This document shows positions 17,022 to 28,257 of a stretch of DNA of 64,000 nucleotides, in pieces. Every line of letters starts with the position of its first letter. The first letter of the stretch is position 1. Below the pieces are notes generated by a model. It ran no database searches. It worked only from the letters and a program-made list of their open reading frames with translations, and had not been told where the DNA came from. Source of the DNA: Colwellia sp. Arc7-D (lineage in GTDB: Bacteria; Pseudomonadota; Gammaproteobacteria; Enterobacterales; Alteromonadaceae); NCBI RefSeq assembly GCF_003061515.1, contig NZ_CP028924.1:1178001-1242000 (forward strand), read 5' to 3'. The translations under genes and the position numbers were made by a program.

Positions 17022-17119
17022 GAGAAATGTTCAGGCTTTCAGGATGAATAATAACCAACGAAATACTGTAAATGGACTAAAATTATTCAGCAACTACTTA
17101 GGGATAAATAGGGCTTATA

Positions 17120-18010
17120 ATGAAAACTTTTAAAAATATTTTGGTGATCACCGAAGATATTGGCCTAAATCAAGCTGTATTGCATAAGGCATTAACTTTG
17201 GCACAACGAGCGCATGCTAGTTTAACGATTATCGCCAATCAGCAAGATAATGAATTGGCTGAACAACTCGAGTTGATTTATCAAAAAAATACTGAAAACG
17301 TTCCTAATGTTAACGGCTTTAAATTTTCAGCGTTGAACATTGATATTAATATAAAATATTGTGCTGCACCTTTTTCTCATAAAGAAATATTGGCTGAAAT
17401 TACCCAACAGTCTTATGATTTATTGATAAAAGATATTCATGCTGCCCATTTTAGGTGGGGATTTTCTTGGTCAGATAACCATTATTTATTGCGAGAGGGT
17501 AATACTAACCTCTTACTTGTAGGTAAAACGCAGTGGCCAGATAATGGCAATATTTTAGCGGCATTAGAAACAGAAGAGTCTACAGAGCAGCATCAAAATA
17601 TTAACCAGTTTATGATTGATGAAAGTCAGTATTTAGCTAAATTATTAAATAGTGAAGTACATTTAATTAACTGTTATCAAGAGACGTCAAGTATCTCTTT
17701 AGCTGATGAGTTACTTTTACAAAACATTGAAGAACCGCCACAAGAACATTTACGTCACCTTAAAAGTACAGCATCAACGCATAATGTAGAGTACGACCAT
17801 ATGCATGTTGAGCCTGGCCTGCCTGAGTTTGTTATTCCACAAGAAGCTAAAAAATATAATGCGGATATTGTTACTTTAGGTGCCGGTGAACACCATGGCT
17901 TAATTGACTTACTCAAGGGGCACTCTACTGAATATGTGGTTGATGGCTTAGCTTGCGATGCTCTGATTTTAAAAGCTAGCACGTGTAATACCAATCAACA
18001 GATTAGGTAA
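17120..18010 (+). CDS. Tandem-domain universal stress protein (UspE-like)
   Basis: A 296-residue cytoplasmic protein with two Usp domains (about 1-135 and 150-292), the layout of UspE. The first domain starts KNILVITEDIGLNQAV. The second carries the more conserved end motif: ADIVTLGAGEHHGLIDLLKGHSTEYVVDGLACDALIL. The ATP-binding G-2x-G-9x-G-S/T pattern is only approximated, so nucleotide binding is uncertain. It converges on purL with a shared terminator. Expression is probably induced by growth arrest or stress, as in the family. Confidence 0.88.
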   Translation: MKTFKNILVITEDIGLNQAVLHKALTLAQRAHASLTIIANQQDNELAEQLELIYQKNTENVPNVNGFKFSALNIDINIKYCAAPFSHKEILAEITQQSYDLLIKDIHAAHFRWGFSWSDNHYLLREGNTNLLLVGKTQWPDNGNILAALETEESTEQHQNINQFMIDESQYLAKLLNSEVHLINCYQETSSISLADELLLQNIEEPPQEHLRHLKSTASTHNVEYDHMHVEPGLPEFVIPQEAKKYNADIVTLGAGEHHGLIDLLKGHSTEYVVDGLACDALILKASTCNTNQQIR

Positions 18011-18089
18011 TCAACACGGATGCAGCTAGTCTGATTTCTTAGCTAAAGTGAACAGGTTGCTTAAGTGATAGCTTAAGTTAACGGCTAAA

Positions 18090-18115
18090 AAAAAGCGCCT
18101 TTAAGGCGCTTTTTT
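18090..18115. terminator. Bidirectional terminator between usp and purL
   Basis: A 10-bp stem AAAAAGCGCC (18090-18099) with GGCGCTTTTT (18105-18114) around TTTAA, with A and T tracts outside, placed between converging genes. Confidence 0.85.
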
Positions 18116-18141
18116 AATGTAGTCGATAAGTTAAAGGGAAA

Positions 18142-21100
18142 TTAACCTATAAATTTACGCGCATTGCGGAACATGCGAACCCAAGGTGAATCTTCTTGCC
18201 ATTCATCAGGATGCCATGAGTTGGCAACGGTGCGGAACACACGCTCAGGATGTGGCATCATTATAGTGACTCGACCATCAGTCGTGGTTAATGCCGTAAT
18301 ACCATCCGGTGAACCGTTCGGGTTGGCAGGATAAGTTTCTGTAATATGACCATAGTTATCCACGTAACGCATGGCAACAGTGCCAGACTCATTAGCATTA
18401 TCAATAGCGTCATCAGAACTAAACTCAGCACGACCTTCACCATGAGAAACCGCAATTGGCATACGAGAGCCAGCCATACCATCAAAAAATATTGACGGCG
18501 TTTCTTGTATCTCAACTAAGCTAAAGCGTGCTTCAAAGCGCTCTGATTTATTTTGAACAAAACGCGGCCATGCTTCAGCACCCGGAATAATTTCTTTTAG
18601 GTTTGACAGCATTTGACAACCGTTACACACACCTAAAGAGAAAGTATCTTCACGTTCGAAGAAAGTTTTGAACATAGCTTTAGCATTTTTGTTGAACAGT
18701 ATTGATTTTGCCCAACCTTCACCAGCACCAAGAACATCACCGTATGAGAAGCCGCCACAAGCCACTAGGCCATTAAAGTTAGCTAAATCAGTACGACCCG
18801 ATAATATATCTGACATGTGTACATCAATAGCAATGAAACCAGCGCGATCAAAGGCAGCGGCCATTTCTACATGAGAGTTAACACCTTGCTCACGTAAAAT
18901 AGCGATACGAGGATTACTAACTTCAGTGCCATTAGCCTGTGCATCTTTAGCGATTAAAGCAGCCACAATGTCTTCATTGATATCAAAACTTAAATCAGCA
19001 TTCAGGCCAGGATCTTCAGTATCAAATTTAACATCATGCTCTTGTTGTGCACATTCTGGGTTATCGCGTAGCGATTGCATTTTATGTGTAGTTTTAGCCC
19101 ACGTTGTACGGTAGTAAGTACGTGAATTCTCTAACACGACTTCGCCATCGCGGCTAAAACGAATAGTATCTTCGTTATTAATGCGACCAATGTCAGTGCA
19201 ACAATCTTCAATGCCAAACTCGGCAAAAACGGCATGAATAGCATCAACATCGCTTTCGCGGATTTGAATCACGGCACCAAGCTCTTCACTAAAGAGCACA
19301 TCAACATCATTGCCTGACGCTGAACTGAGTTTGCTTAAATCAATATCAACACCGGTATGTCCAGCAAATGCCATTTCTACAACAGTAGTGAACAAGCCAC
19401 CATCTGAAATATCATGATAAGCGATAAGCTTTTCATCACGCACTAAGGTCTGCATGGCGTTGAAGAAACCTTTTAAAGTTTCAGGGCTATCAACATCTGG
19501 TGTTTCTTTGCCAAGCTGTTTATAGACTTGTGCTAAACATGAACCACCTAAACGGTTTTTACCTTTTGATAAATCAATAGCCACTAGGCGTGAATCACCT
19601 TGATCTATTCTTAGTTCAGGGGTAACCGTTTTACGAATGTCTTCAACAACACCAAAAGCAGTGATGATTAATGACATAGGTGATGTTACTGATTTCTCAG
19701 TTCCATTCTCGTCCCATTTGGTTTTCATCGACATTGAGTCTTTTCCAACAGGAATGGTTAAACCTAATGCAGGACAAAGCTCTTCACCAATCGCTTTTAC
19801 AGCTTCATATAAACCAGCATCTTCACCCGGGTGACCTGCTGGCGACATCCAGTTAGCTGACAGCTTAATACGATTTAAGTCGCCAATATCGGTACCGGCA
19901 ATATTGGTTAACGACTCTGCTACGGCTAAACGTGCAGAAGCGCCAAAGTTTAATAAAGCAACCGGAGTGCGTTCACCCAACGACATAGCTTCGCCATGAT
20001 AAGAGTCAAGCGCAGAAGCGGTAACACCACAATCAGCTACGGGAACCTGCCAAGGGCCAACCATTTGGTCGCGATTAACCATACCGGTTACTGAACGGTC
20101 ACCAATGGTAATTAAAAATGTTTTTTCTGCTACCGTTGGCAGTGATAAAATACGCTCAGCGGCATCAATTAATGTGATATCAGCAACGCTGAAGTTATCA
20201 CCATTAGCTACTTTAGATTCAACGTCTTTGAAAATTTTAGGCGTTTTGCCTAATAATACTTCAAGCGGTAAATCAATCGGAGTATCTAATTTATCATTAC
20301 CAGCGAAATGTGAGTCAGTTACGGTTAAATGTTCTTCTTCAGTCGCTCGACCAACCACAGAGAAAGGCGCGCGCTCACGAAGACATATTTTTTCAAACGT
20401 TGCTAAGTTTTTGTCTGATACGGCAATAACATAACGTTCTTGAGACTCGTTACACCAAATTTCATGTGGTGCCATGCTACGTTCATCGTTAGGCACGTTG
20501 CGAAGTTCAAAAACACCACCACGGCCACCATCAGAAACTAGTTCTGGAAAAGCATTAGATAAACCACCTGCGCCAACATCATGAATGAAAGCAATAGGGT
20601 TTTCTTCACCTAATTGCCAACACTTATCAATCACTTCTTGGCAACGACGCTCCATTTCAGGGTTTTCACGTTGCACAGAAGCAAAATCTAAACTTTCAGC
20701 CGATTGGCCTGATGCCATTGAAGAAGCAGCACCGCCACCTAAGCCAATGTTCATTGCTGGGCCACCTAAAGCAATTAAGTTAGCGCCAACAACAATTTCA
20801 CGCTTTTGTACGTGCTCATCACGAATATTGCCTAAACCACCTGCAAGCATAATTGGCTTGTGGTAACCGCGCACTTCGCTGCCGTTAAAAGAGTTTACTT
20901 GCTCTTCGTAAGTTCGGAAGTAACCTAAAATAGCTGGGCGACCAAATTCGTTATTAAACGCTGCGCCACCTAATGGACCTTCCGTCATAATATCTAAGGC
21001 AGAAACAATACGATTAGGTTTGCCAAAATCTGTTTCCCAAGGTTGTTCAAAACCCGGTATACGTAAGTTTGAAACTGAAAAACCGACTAAACCAGCTTTT

Positions 21101-22101
21101 GGTTTTGACCCAATGCCAGTTGCGCCTTCATCACGAATTTCGCCACCTGAGCCAGTTGCTGCACCTGGGTAAGGTGAAATAGCTGTAGGGTGGTTATGGG
21201 TTTCAACTTTCATTAAAATTTGAATATCTTCATGGTGATAACCATAAATATTCGTTTCAGGATTTGGGAAGAATCTACCGCCTTTATTACCCACCATAAC
21301 CGCTGCGTTATCTTTGTATGCACTTAGTACAAAGTCAGGGTTTACTTCATGGGTATTACGGATCATTTTAAATAATGATTTAGGTTGTTTTACGCCATCG
21401 ATAGTCCAATCAGCGTTAAAAATTTTATGACGGCAGTGCTCTGAGTTTGCTTGGGCGAACATATAAAGTTCAATGTCGTGAGGATTTCGGCCCAATTTAG
21501 TGAAGTTTTCAAATAAGTAGTTAACTTCGTCATCAGCTAAGGCAAGCCCTAACTCTGTATTCGCCTTAATTAAGGCATTTTTTCCGCCGTGTTCTATGTC
21601 AATACTCGTTAGTTCACCGGGTTCAGCGCTAGCAAACAAGGCTGTAGCGTCAGTGGTCGCATTAAATACAAATTCCATCATGCGATCATGAATTAAGTTA
21701 TTTAATGTTGACTGTTGCTCAGGTGTTAAAGTCGCGGCATTTTCAGTGCTAATATAATATGCTAAACCACGTTCAAGGCGAATAACCTTACTTAAACCAC
21801 AGTTGTTGGCAATGTCAGTAGACTTTGAAGACCAAGGTGAAATAGTGCCAGGTCGTGGAGTTACTAATAAGAACTGGCCAACAGGCTCATGCTCTTCAAT
21901 CGTTGGTCCATACTTAAGCAGTTGTTCTAAAACGTTAGTCTCTTCAACGTTTAATGCCTCAGAAATATGAGCGAAGTGCGTAAACTCAGCATAGATATCC
22001 GTAACGGGCAGTTTCAGCTCACTACACTGATTCAGTAGCTTGTTTACTCTAAATTCAGATAGTGCTGGTGCACCGCGAAAGGTTTTCATCAACATCGACA
22101 T
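18142..22101 (-). CDS. purL: Phosphoribosylformylglycinamidine synthase
   Basis: Large single-chain FGAM synthase of purine synthesis, 1319 residues, the proteobacterial length. It converts FGAR and glutamine to FGAM with ATP. Visible are the N-terminal domain, the AIR-synthase-like ATP-binding halves ([26 protein letters not shown]) and a C-terminal glutamine amidotransferase with the nucleophile in [13 protein letters not shown] and [10 protein letters not shown]. Met5 ([11 protein letters not shown]) lines up with E. coli better than Met1. The gene is divergent from mltF, as is common in gammaproteobacteria. Confidence 0.97.
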   Translation of the reverse strand: MSMLMKTFRGAPALSEFRVNKLLNQCSELKLPVTDIYAEFTHFAHISEALNVEETNVLEQLLKYGPTIEEHEPVGQFLLVTPRPGTISPWSSKSTDIANNCGLSKVIRLERGLAYYISTENAATLTPEQQSTLNNLIHDRMMEFVFNATTDATALFASAEPGELTSIDIEHGGKNALIKANTELGLALADDEVNYLFENFTKLGRNPHDIELYMFAQANSEHCRHKIFNADWTIDGVKQPKSLFKMIRNTHEVNPDFVLSAYKDNAAVMVGNKGGRFFPNPETNIYGYHHEDIQILMKVETHNHPTAISPYPGAATGSGGEIRDEGATGIGSKPKAGLVGFSVSNLRIPGFEQPWETDFGKPNRIVSALDIMTEGPLGGAAFNNEFGRPAILGYFRTYEEQVNSFNGSEVRGYHKPIMLAGGLGNIRDEHVQKREIVVGANLIALGGPAMNIGLGGGAASSMASGQSAESLDFASVQRENPEMERRCQEVIDKCWQLGEENPIAFIHDVGAGGLSNAFPELVSDGGRGGVFELRNVPNDERSMAPHEIWCNESQERYVIAVSDKNLATFEKICLRERAPFSVVGRATEEEHLTVTDSHFAGNDKLDTPIDLPLEVLLGKTPKIFKDVESKVANGDNFSVADITLIDAAERILSLPTVAEKTFLITIGDRSVTGMVNRDQMVGPWQVPVADCGVTASALDSYHGEAMSLGERTPVALLNFGASARLAVAESLTNIAGTDIGDLNRIKLSANWMSPAGHPGEDAGLYEAVKAIGEELCPALGLTIPVGKDSMSMKTKWDENGTEKSVTSPMSLIITAFGVVEDIRKTVTPELRIDQGDSRLVAIDLSKGKNRLGGSCLAQVYKQLGKETPDVDSPETLKGFFNAMQTLVRDEKLIAYHDISDGGLFTTVVEMAFAGHTGVDIDLSKLSSASGNDVDVLFSEELGAVIQIRESDVDAIHAVFAEFGIEDCCTDIGRINNEDTIRFSRDGEVVLENSRTYYRTTWAKTTHKMQSLRDNPECAQQEHDVKFDTEDPGLNADLSFDINEDIVAALIAKDAQANGTEVSNPRIAILREQGVNSHVEMAAAFDRAGFIAIDVHMSDILSGRTDLANFNGLVACGGFSYGDVLGAGEGWAKSILFNKNAKAMFKTFFEREDTFSLGVCNGCQMLSNLKEIIPGAEAWPRFVQNKSERFEARFSLVEIQETPSIFFDGMAGSRMPIAVSHGEGRAEFSSDDAIDNANESGTVAMRYVDNYGHITETYPANPNGSPDGITALTTTDGRVTIMMPHPERVFRTVANSWHPDEWQEDSPWVRMFRNARKFIG

Positions 22102-22274
22102 AGTCTATTTCACCGGGTTAGATTAATTAAGGATAAAAAACGCGCGTATTATAGTTTAAATAGGGCAATTATAGAAACGATTTGTCTCATTTCAAACTAA
22201 CTTTCTGATGACTAAATGCACTACAGAGCAAAAATAGCTTTTTAAATATAGCAATTCACGTGACAATAGGGATT

Positions 22275-23726
22275 ATGATAAAAAAACAAATAAAATCATT
22301 TGTTCATAACGTTAATATAAAAAAGCTGTTGGCCTTGTTTTTACTGCCATTTATCTTTCTTTTATCGGCGTGTGAAACAAAAGAAACTTCAGCTAATTTG
22401 CAACGAATTATTGATCGTGGCTATGTAACGGTTGGCACACTTTATGGCAACACTAGCTATTATCTTGACGCTGAAGGGCCTGCTGGCTTTGAATATGAGC
22501 TAGCACAAAAATATGCACAATTTTTAGGTGTCGAATTAAAAATGATGCCCAGTTACAACTTAAACGAATTATTTCAACAGCTTGATAATGGCAGTGTTGA
22601 CTTACTCGCTGCAGGCTTAGCTGTTACTGACGAACGTTTGAAAAACTATCACTTCTCACCAAGCTATGACAACGTTAGCCAAAAACTCGTTTTTAAGCAG
22701 GGCAATATCAGACCTCGAAAATTAGCGGACTTAACCGGTACGTTGGAAGTCCTTGAACAATCTAGCCATGTTGAAAGTTTAGCGCAATTAAAAATATCTA
22801 ACCCTGATCTATTATGGTCGACCACCAGTGAGTTAGATAGTGAAGAGCTTTTGTTACGGGTGCTTTTAGATGAAATAGATTACACCATTGCAGACAGCAA
22901 TACTTTGGCCATTAGTCGCCGTTATTATCCTGAAATCAGCATTGGTTTTACAATTCTAAAAGAAGAGTCTTTGGCTTGGATGATCAATAAGCATAGCGAT
23001 GATTCTATTTTTGCCAGCTTAATTGAATTTTTTGGTCAAGTGCACCATAACGGTGTTTTGTTAGCTTTAAACGATAAACATTATGGACACATAGAAGAAT
23101 TTAACTATGTTGATACACGCATGTTTATTAAAGCAATTGAAAAAAAATTACCTAAATACCAACCGCTCTTTGAACGATATGGCCAAGATGTTGATTGGCG
23201 CTTATTAGCAGCCATTAGTTACCAAGAATCGCATTGGGAACCTCATGCTCGCTCATACACAGGGGTGCGTGGCATGATGATGCTTACGTTACCAACAGCT
23301 AAGCAAATGGGTATTAAAAGTAGGCTTGACGCAGAACAAAGCATTCGAGGTGGCGCTAAATACTTTAAACAAATGATCGAACGCATGCCGGCCCGAGTCC
23401 CTTCTCCTGATAGGCTTTGGTTTGCTTTAGCTTCTTATAATATTGGTTTAGGGCACTTAAATGACGCGCGTAAAATTACAAAAAAACAAGGTGGAGACCC
23501 AGACCGTTGGGTGGAAGTAAAAGAGCGTTTACCGCTATTAAAACAAAAGAAATATTATAAAGAAACACGATATGGCTACGCTAGAGGGGATGAACCCGTT
23601 AACTATGTCGAAAATATTCGTCGATATTACGATACTTTAACGTGGATGGATGATCAGGCTAAACAAAATGCACTAAAAACTGAATTAGCAGTGAATAGTG
23701 AAGTAGAAGTAGAAGAAGTAAAGTAA
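22275..23726 (+). CDS. mltF: Membrane-bound lytic murein transglycosylase F
   Basis: An outer-membrane lipoprotein that cleaves peptidoglycan with 1,6-anhydro product formation. From the ATG at 22275 (a GTG at 22260 is in frame) it has a hydrophobic segment and lipobox LLSAC with Cys33. A family 3 solute-binding-like regulatory domain follows (about 45-265), then a C-terminal SLT domain (about 290-440) with catalytic Glu318 in YQESHW, then [10 protein letters not shown] and [12 protein letters not shown]. The C-terminal tail is acidic. The ribosome binding site is poor for both starts. It is the usual purL neighbour. Confidence 0.93.
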   Translation: MIKKQIKSFVHNVNIKKLLALFLLPFIFLLSACETKETSANLQRIIDRGYVTVGTLYGNTSYYLDAEGPAGFEYELAQKYAQFLGVELKMMPSYNLNELFQQLDNGSVDLLAAGLAVTDERLKNYHFSPSYDNVSQKLVFKQGNIRPRKLADLTGTLEVLEQSSHVESLAQLKISNPDLLWSTTSELDSEELLLRVLLDEIDYTIADSNTLAISRRYYPEISIGFTILKEESLAWMINKHSDDSIFASLIEFFGQVHHNGVLLALNDKHYGHIEEFNYVDTRMFIKAIEKKLPKYQPLFERYGQDVDWRLLAAISYQESHWEPHARSYTGVRGMMMLTLPTAKQMGIKSRLDAEQSIRGGAKYFKQMIERMPARVPSPDRLWFALASYNIGLGHLNDARKITKKQGGDPDRWVEVKERLPLLKQKKYYKETRYGYARGDEPVNYVENIRRYYDTLTWMDDQAKQNALKTELAVNSEVEVEEVK

Positions 23727-23788
23727 ATACGGATTTTTGCTTATTTCATTAAAGTGTCATAAAGGTTGGCGATACTAAGTTAACTATA

Positions 23789-23822
23789 ATCAGGTCTTTT
23801 TAGTAAACACGATAGACCTGAT
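23789..23822 (+). other. Hairpin downstream of mltF
   Basis: ATCAGGTCT (23789-23797) pairs with AGACCTGAT (23814-23822) around a 16-base loop, 63 bases after the mltF stop. No clean T-run follows; it may be a weak terminator or processing site ahead of the small gene at 23867. Confidence 0.4.
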
Positions 23823-23866
23823 ACTCTATTTATCATATTGTTAATGCGTATTCCAAAGAGGTTGAT

Positions 23867-24013
23867 ATGAAAATTAAAAGGTATTTTGTAAGTAATCAAA
23901 GGAAAAGAACATTACGTCGTCAGAAAATAAGGTTAGCAAATCGACGCCATACCCAGTTTGCATCAGATCAATTTCATAGTGGAACTGCACCTGTAGATCC
24001 CATCAAAGTTTGA
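23867..24013 (+). CDS. 48-residue basic small protein
   Basis: A short open frame with a strong ribosome binding site AAAGAGG five bases before the ATG. The product is very basic in its first 28 residues (KIKRYF, RKRTLRRQKIRLANRRH) and ends in a neutral tail FHSGTAPVDPIKV. It is not recognised. The charge pattern suggests nucleic-acid or ribosome contact, which is inference only. Start-site quality and a clean stop support it as a gene. Confidence 0.5.
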   Translation: MKIKRYFVSNQRKRTLRRQKIRLANRRHTQFASDQFHSGTAPVDPIKV

Positions 24014-24308
24014 AAAGTTAGCTAGTTTAATTATTAGCGCTTAACGTAAACATCAGCCAATTTACATAACGTTATATCATTAAGTGTTACTTTTTAACTT
24101 TTCCTCCCCACTTTTTTATTACAGCGTAAAGGCAGTTATAGTAGCTGTATTTTGGTATCTTTTGCCAAATAATAATATACATCTTAGTATTCGAAAATAG
24201 TCAGCTTTATGTAAATCAATATATAGAGATAATTCTCGATGACACAGCACTATAAGTTTGGTATAAAAATCTATTAGAGAACTTATTAAGTTTTCAGCTA
24301 TAAAGGTA

Positions 24309-24710
24309 ATGCTAACTATGGTCGAACACGGAAACTATTCTGTAACACTTGAAGTTAACTTGTTAAGTATTATATTGGTCGGCACATTTAACGACATTGC
24401 AACAAAGTCGGCTTGTAAACAAATACAAACCAAGGTTGACAGCTTAAATGGCCAAGCCTTTAGTGTCTTACTTAATTGCACTAATTATGAAGGCAGTACA
24501 CCAGCGGCACACAAAATATCAAACGACTATTTCTTATGGTTAAATAAACAAAACTGTATTGCTTGGGCGGCTATTTATCACCAAAAAATTTACGCTGACA
24601 TGGCTAAAAATCAACAACCTGCAATGTTTGAATTTCAAAACCGTCGCGAATTTTATGATGTGGAGTCGGCAAAATCTTGGTTAGCTAGCCAATCCGTTGT
24701 CATATCTTAA
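24309..24710 (+). CDS. Protein of unknown function, STAS-like pattern
   Basis: A 133-residue cytoplasmic protein not recognised by name. The alternation of strands and helices (YSVTLEVNLLSIILVGTFND, FSVLLNCTNYEGSTPAAHKIS, CIAWAAIYHQKIYADM) resembles SpoIIAA/STAS-like small proteins. The start may be ATG 24309, or ATG 24318, which is better spaced from AAAGGT. It converges on tadA. The upstream interval 24014-24308 shows nothing else. Confidence 0.6.
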   Translation: MLTMVEHGNYSVTLEVNLLSIILVGTFNDIATKSACKQIQTKVDSLNGQAFSVLLNCTNYEGSTPAAHKISNDYFLWLNKQNCIAWAAIYHQKIYADMAKNQQPAMFEFQNRREFYDVESAKSWLASQSVVIS

Positions 24711-24747
24711 ATAGTAGGATTTTATCGGGTTATCTCTTAAATCTGGC

Positions 24748-25326
24748 TTATTTTTTTCTAGCGAGTTTCTCCGCTTTTTTTTCTTCTCTTCTGCGTTTAA
24801 AAAATGCTGAAAGCATATCGCTACATTCTGTAGCTAAAAGTCCAGACTTTACTTGAACCTGATGATTGTGCTTTTCATGGTTTAATAATGAAAATGCACT
24901 GCCTGCGGCCCCCGTTTTTAAATCTTTGCTGGAAAATATTAAGCGATTTATACGGCTATGCACCAACAAACCAGCACACATAGGGCAAGGTTCAAGAGTT
25001 ACGTACAATGTACAATCGAGTAGTCGATAGTTTTGTAAGTTTTTACCGGCATCGCGAATGGCCATCATTTCTGCATGTGCAGAAGGGTCATTATTCATAA
25101 TCGACTGATTATAGCCTTCGCCGACAATCTCACCATTACAAACAACAACAGCACCAACCGGTATTTCATTATGGCTATCAGCAAGGTTAGCCAGTTCAAT
25201 GGCTCGCCGCATAAAATGATTATCTTCTTCAGAAAAAGCGTCTTGCACATCGCATTCATCAGTAGGAATGTTGGCTTTATCTGTGAGCTGTACGTTAATT
25301 TTGTTTGTGAGATTTTTTTTTAACAT
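24748..25326 (-). CDS. tadA: tRNA-specific adenosine deaminase
   Basis: Zinc deaminase that converts A34 to inosine in tRNA-Arg(ACG). The cytidine-deaminase-like core is complete: DPSAHAEMMAIRDAG supplies the zinc His and catalytic Glu, and LEPCPMCAG supplies two zinc cysteines. IPVGAVVV and NYRLLDCTLYVT are also typical. The open frame adds about 30 residues before the homologous start, so the true start may lie further in. The start is three bases after the hemW stop, so it is the last gene of rdgB-hemW-tadA. The C-terminus is Lys-rich. Confidence 0.95.
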   Translation of the reverse strand: MLKKNLTNKINVQLTDKANIPTDECDVQDAFSEEDNHFMRRAIELANLADSHNEIPVGAVVVCNGEIVGEGYNQSIMNNDPSAHAEMMAIRDAGKNLQNYRLLDCTLYVTLEPCPMCAGLLVHSRINRLIFSSKDLKTGAAGSAFSLLNHEKHNHQVQVKSGLLATECSDMLSAFFKRRREEKKAEKLARKK

Positions 25327-25329
25327 GAG

Positions 25330-26475
25330 TTATAAAAACATTTCTAGTAAATCGTTGAGGTATCTGTGCCCAAGCTTGCTAACAGACCAAAGTGTGCCAT
25401 CAAACTCCATCAGGTTTTTATCTTTAGCAATTAATAATGTGGGTAAAACAGTATCAACACTTAAGCCAGTAAACGCTTGATATTCATCAAGTGAAAAGCC
25501 AGAAAACAAACGTAAGCGGTTCATCATGTACTCAAAAGGTAACTCTTCAGCGCTTACCGTATGCAGTTTATCTAGTGCTTTTCTACTGGTATCTAAATAA
25601 CCTTTAGGGTGCTTCACTTTTACGGTACGGTGAACAGTTTGTTTATTCACATCAGTAATTTTACCATGCGCACCACAACCAATACCGAGGTAGTCGCCAA
25701 ACTTCCAATAGTTTAGGTTATGTTGGCATTGAAATTCCGGCTTACTGTAAGCTGAAATTTCATATTGCTGATATCCGGCTTCATTAAGTAAAGCAATGCC
25801 TTGATCTTGAATATTCCACAGTACTTCATCTTGTGGCAATTTGGGTGGCCGTGAATGAAACGCTGTATTGGGTTCAATAGTTAATTGATACCAAGAAATA
25901 TGACTAGGATTTAAACGTATAGCCGTTTTTAAATCATCTAGTGCATGGGCAACCGTTTGATCAGGCAAACCGTGCATTAAGTCAAGGTTAAAGCTTTTTA
26001 CGCCACATTCACTTGCTAAATTAGCTGCTACTTTGGCTTGTTCACTATCATGTATTCGACCTAACTTTATCAACTTATCTGAAGCAAAACTCTGAACACC
26101 AATGGATAATCTTGAAACACCGCCGTTAAAAAAGCCTATAAACTTTTCTGCTTCTACCGTACCTGGATTAGCTTCTAAGGTTATTTCTATATCAGCCTTA
26201 TGCTCAAAACGTTGTAATACCTTGGTTAATAGTTGATCTATCGCAGGTGCTGAAAATAAACTGGGTGTACCTCCACCAATAAAAATTGAATGTAAAGGCC
26301 TATCATTTAATGCAAAGCGCTCAATGTCGCTGTCTAAATCCAGCAGTAACTGTGCAATATAGTCTTGCTCAGGAATAGCATGTTTTAATGCATGAGAATT
26401 AAAGTCACAATATGGGCATTTTTCAACACACCAAGGTATATGAATATATAACGAAAGTGGTGGTGCAATTAACAT
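25330..26475 (-). CDS. hemW: HemW, radical SAM heme chaperone
   Basis: A 381-residue HemN-like radical SAM protein. The 4Fe-4S motif is in IPWCVEKCPYCDFN (CxxxCxxC), followed by IFIGGGTPSLF and ITLEANPGT. The length is that of HemW, which binds and transfers heme, rather than the longer coproporphyrinogen dehydrogenase HemN. It abuts rdgB with no gap (rdgB ends at 26476, hemW starts at 26475), an arrangement conserved in gammaproteobacteria. Confidence 0.93.
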   Translation of the reverse strand: MLIAPPLSLYIHIPWCVEKCPYCDFNSHALKHAIPEQDYIAQLLLDLDSDIERFALNDRPLHSIFIGGGTPSLFSAPAIDQLLTKVLQRFEHKADIEITLEANPGTVEAEKFIGFFNGGVSRLSIGVQSFASDKLIKLGRIHDSEQAKVAANLASECGVKSFNLDLMHGLPDQTVAHALDDLKTAIRLNPSHISWYQLTIEPNTAFHSRPPKLPQDEVLWNIQDQGIALLNEAGYQQYEISAYSKPEFQCQHNLNYWKFGDYLGIGCGAHGKITDVNKQTVHRTVKVKHPKGYLDTSRKALDKLHTVSAEELPFEYMMNRLRLFSGFSLDEYQAFTGLSVDTVLPTLLIAKDKNLMEFDGTLWSVSKLGHRYLNDLLEMFL

Positions 26476-27078
26476 TTAACGTAATACTTCTAAAAGCTGA
26501 GGAATAAGTTTTTCTAGCGCTTGGCCGCGATGGCTAAGTTGGTTTTTTAAATCACGTGGTAACTGTGCTGATGTCATTTTATGATCGGCTTGCCAAAATA
26601 CGGGATCGTAACCAAATCCTTGTTGACCTATTTTCTCTCTGGTAATGCTACCTTCCCAAACACCATGACAAATAAGTGGTGTTGGATCATTCTCATGACG
26701 CATATAAACCAAAACACAATGAAAACGTGCAGAACGCTGATCGTCAGCAACATCGACTAGTGCATTTAATAACTTATTGGTGTTGTCGTCATCACTGGCG
26801 TTTTCACCTGCATAACGCGCGGAATAAACGCCTGGTGCACCATTTAATGCGTCAACCTCTAAGCCTGAATCATCGGCAATGGCTGCAAGTCCCGTAGATT
26901 TTGCTGCATGGCGTGCTTTAATTATCGCGTTTTCGACAAAGGTGGTACCCGTTTCTGCAACATCACTTACATTGAATTCACTCTGGGGTTTAATTTCAAT
27001 ATTTTGAGCCGCTAACAAACGGGCTAACTCGTTAACTTTGCCTTGGTTGCCGGTCGCTAATACGATGGTGGTCATCAC
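26476..27078 (-). CDS. rdgB: XTP/dITP pyrophosphatase
   Basis: House-cleaning nucleotidase that hydrolyses XTP, dITP and ITP. At 200 residues it has the usual length, with [11 protein letters not shown] at the start, [23 protein letters not shown] in the middle and FGYDPVFW. First gene of rdgB-hemW-tadA. In related genomes it follows yggS-proC-yggT directly; here a frameshifted EamA gene on the other strand and a DUF4426 gene lie between. Confidence 0.95.
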   Translation of the reverse strand: MMTTIVLATGNQGKVNELARLLAAQNIEIKPQSEFNVSDVAETGTTFVENAIIKARHAAKSTGLAAIADDSGLEVDALNGAPGVYSARYAGENASDDDNTNKLLNALVDVADDQRSARFHCVLVYMRHENDPTPLICHGVWEGSITREKIGQQGFGYDPVFWQADHKMTSAQLPRDLKNQLSHRGQALEKLIPQLLEVLR

Positions 27079-27182
27079 GAATACCTTAGAATTAATTAAT
27101 CATAACAATGGCGCGCATAATACCTTAATCTACAACAAAGAGGGAGCATCAAAGCACTAATTAAATAAAACGCAGAGGCACT

Positions 27183-28081
27183 ATGTCGTTAAAAGATACC
27201 TTCATTGGTTTAGTTATTATTTTTATCTGGGGCTTTAATTTTGTCATTATTGCTTGGGGCATTCAGTCAATGCCGCCCTTACTTATGGGGGCTTACGGTT
27301 TTTATTAGTCGCTTTACTCGGCTCTATGTTTGTTGCTAAACCTAATATACCTTGGCGATGGATGGCACTTTATGCACTAACCTTATGCTTTGGGCAATTT
27401 TCATTACTATTTTCAGCTTTAGCGTTTGGTATGCCAGCGGGACTTGCATCCTTAGTATTGCAGTCGCAAGCGGTGTTTACTTTATTGTTTTCGTTAATCA
27501 TATTAAAAGAACAAGTAAAAAATAGTCAAGTACTGGCCATGCTCATAGCAGGAGGTGGTTTATATATCATTGGCAGTTCTGGTCAAGCACATAGTATGAC
27601 ACTGCTTGGGTTTAGTTTAACCATTGCAGCAGCCATTGCGTGGGGCTTAGGTAATGTTGTTAATCGAATGATAAATCAACGGGGCTATCGCGCGAATATT
27701 GGTTTAGTCGTTTGGTCGTCTTGGCTAGCTATGGTACCGTTTTTTGTGACCAGTTACTGGGTAGAAGGAGAGGTAGCCATAGTAAATAGTCTACAAAATT
27801 TGAATTGGTTAAGTGTTACCGTTTTATTTTATTTGGCGATTGCCGCATCTATTATTGGCTATAGTTTGTGGAGCTATTTATTAACGCATTACCCTGCTGG
27901 GCAAGTGGCTCCATTAACGCTAGGTGTACCGGTAATCGGTATAATGTCAGCGTCGTTCTTACTTGAAGAACAAATGTCAGAACAGCAAATATTCGGCATT
28001 ATGATTGTGATGCTGGGCTTATTGGTGAATACCTTTGGCAGCAAAATTTATCGCAGATTATGGTTGAAACCACGAAGTTAA
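27183..28081 (+). pseudogene. EamA-family (DMT) transporter with a one-base frameshift
   Basis: The gene starts at ATG 27183 after AGAGG and reads MSLKDTFIGLVIIFIWGFNF, up to a stop at 27306-27308. The family sequence continues in the next frame from about 27293 (LRFLLVALLGSMF) to 28081. Adding one T at GCTTA (27291-27295) would restore LLMGALRFLLVALL and a 299-residue, ten-helix drug/metabolite transporter, the normal EamA length. The rest of the frame is open and well conserved, so this is either a recent mutation or a sequencing error. A start inside the second frame (27254) would lose the first helix. Confidence 0.8.
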
Positions 28082-28197
28082 AATGGCTTAAGTCGGCTTA
28101 GAAATACTGATAATGGGACTTGAACTTCACCCATAAATATAAATAAAGTGAAGTCTTACTAGGTTGGTGCAATTAAGTTAGCCTATTTTAGATACAA

Positions 28198-28228
28198 AAA
28201 TGGCACAGTGATATTTATTGTGCCATTT
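28198..28228 (-). terminator. Terminator after the DUF4426 gene
   Basis: AAATGGCACA (28198-28207) pairs with TGTGCCATTT (28219-28228) around an 11-base loop. On the minus strand the stem runs into a T tract, 30 bases past the DUF4426 stop. Confidence 0.7.
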
Positions 28229-28257
28229 ATCATTCTACTGCTAACTATTTGGTTAAG

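Noticed and set aside
22171..22186. PurR-like box upstream of purL (AAACGATTT core)
   Set aside because: Only the core resembles the PurR palindrome; the outer bases do not match and the site is not symmetrical.
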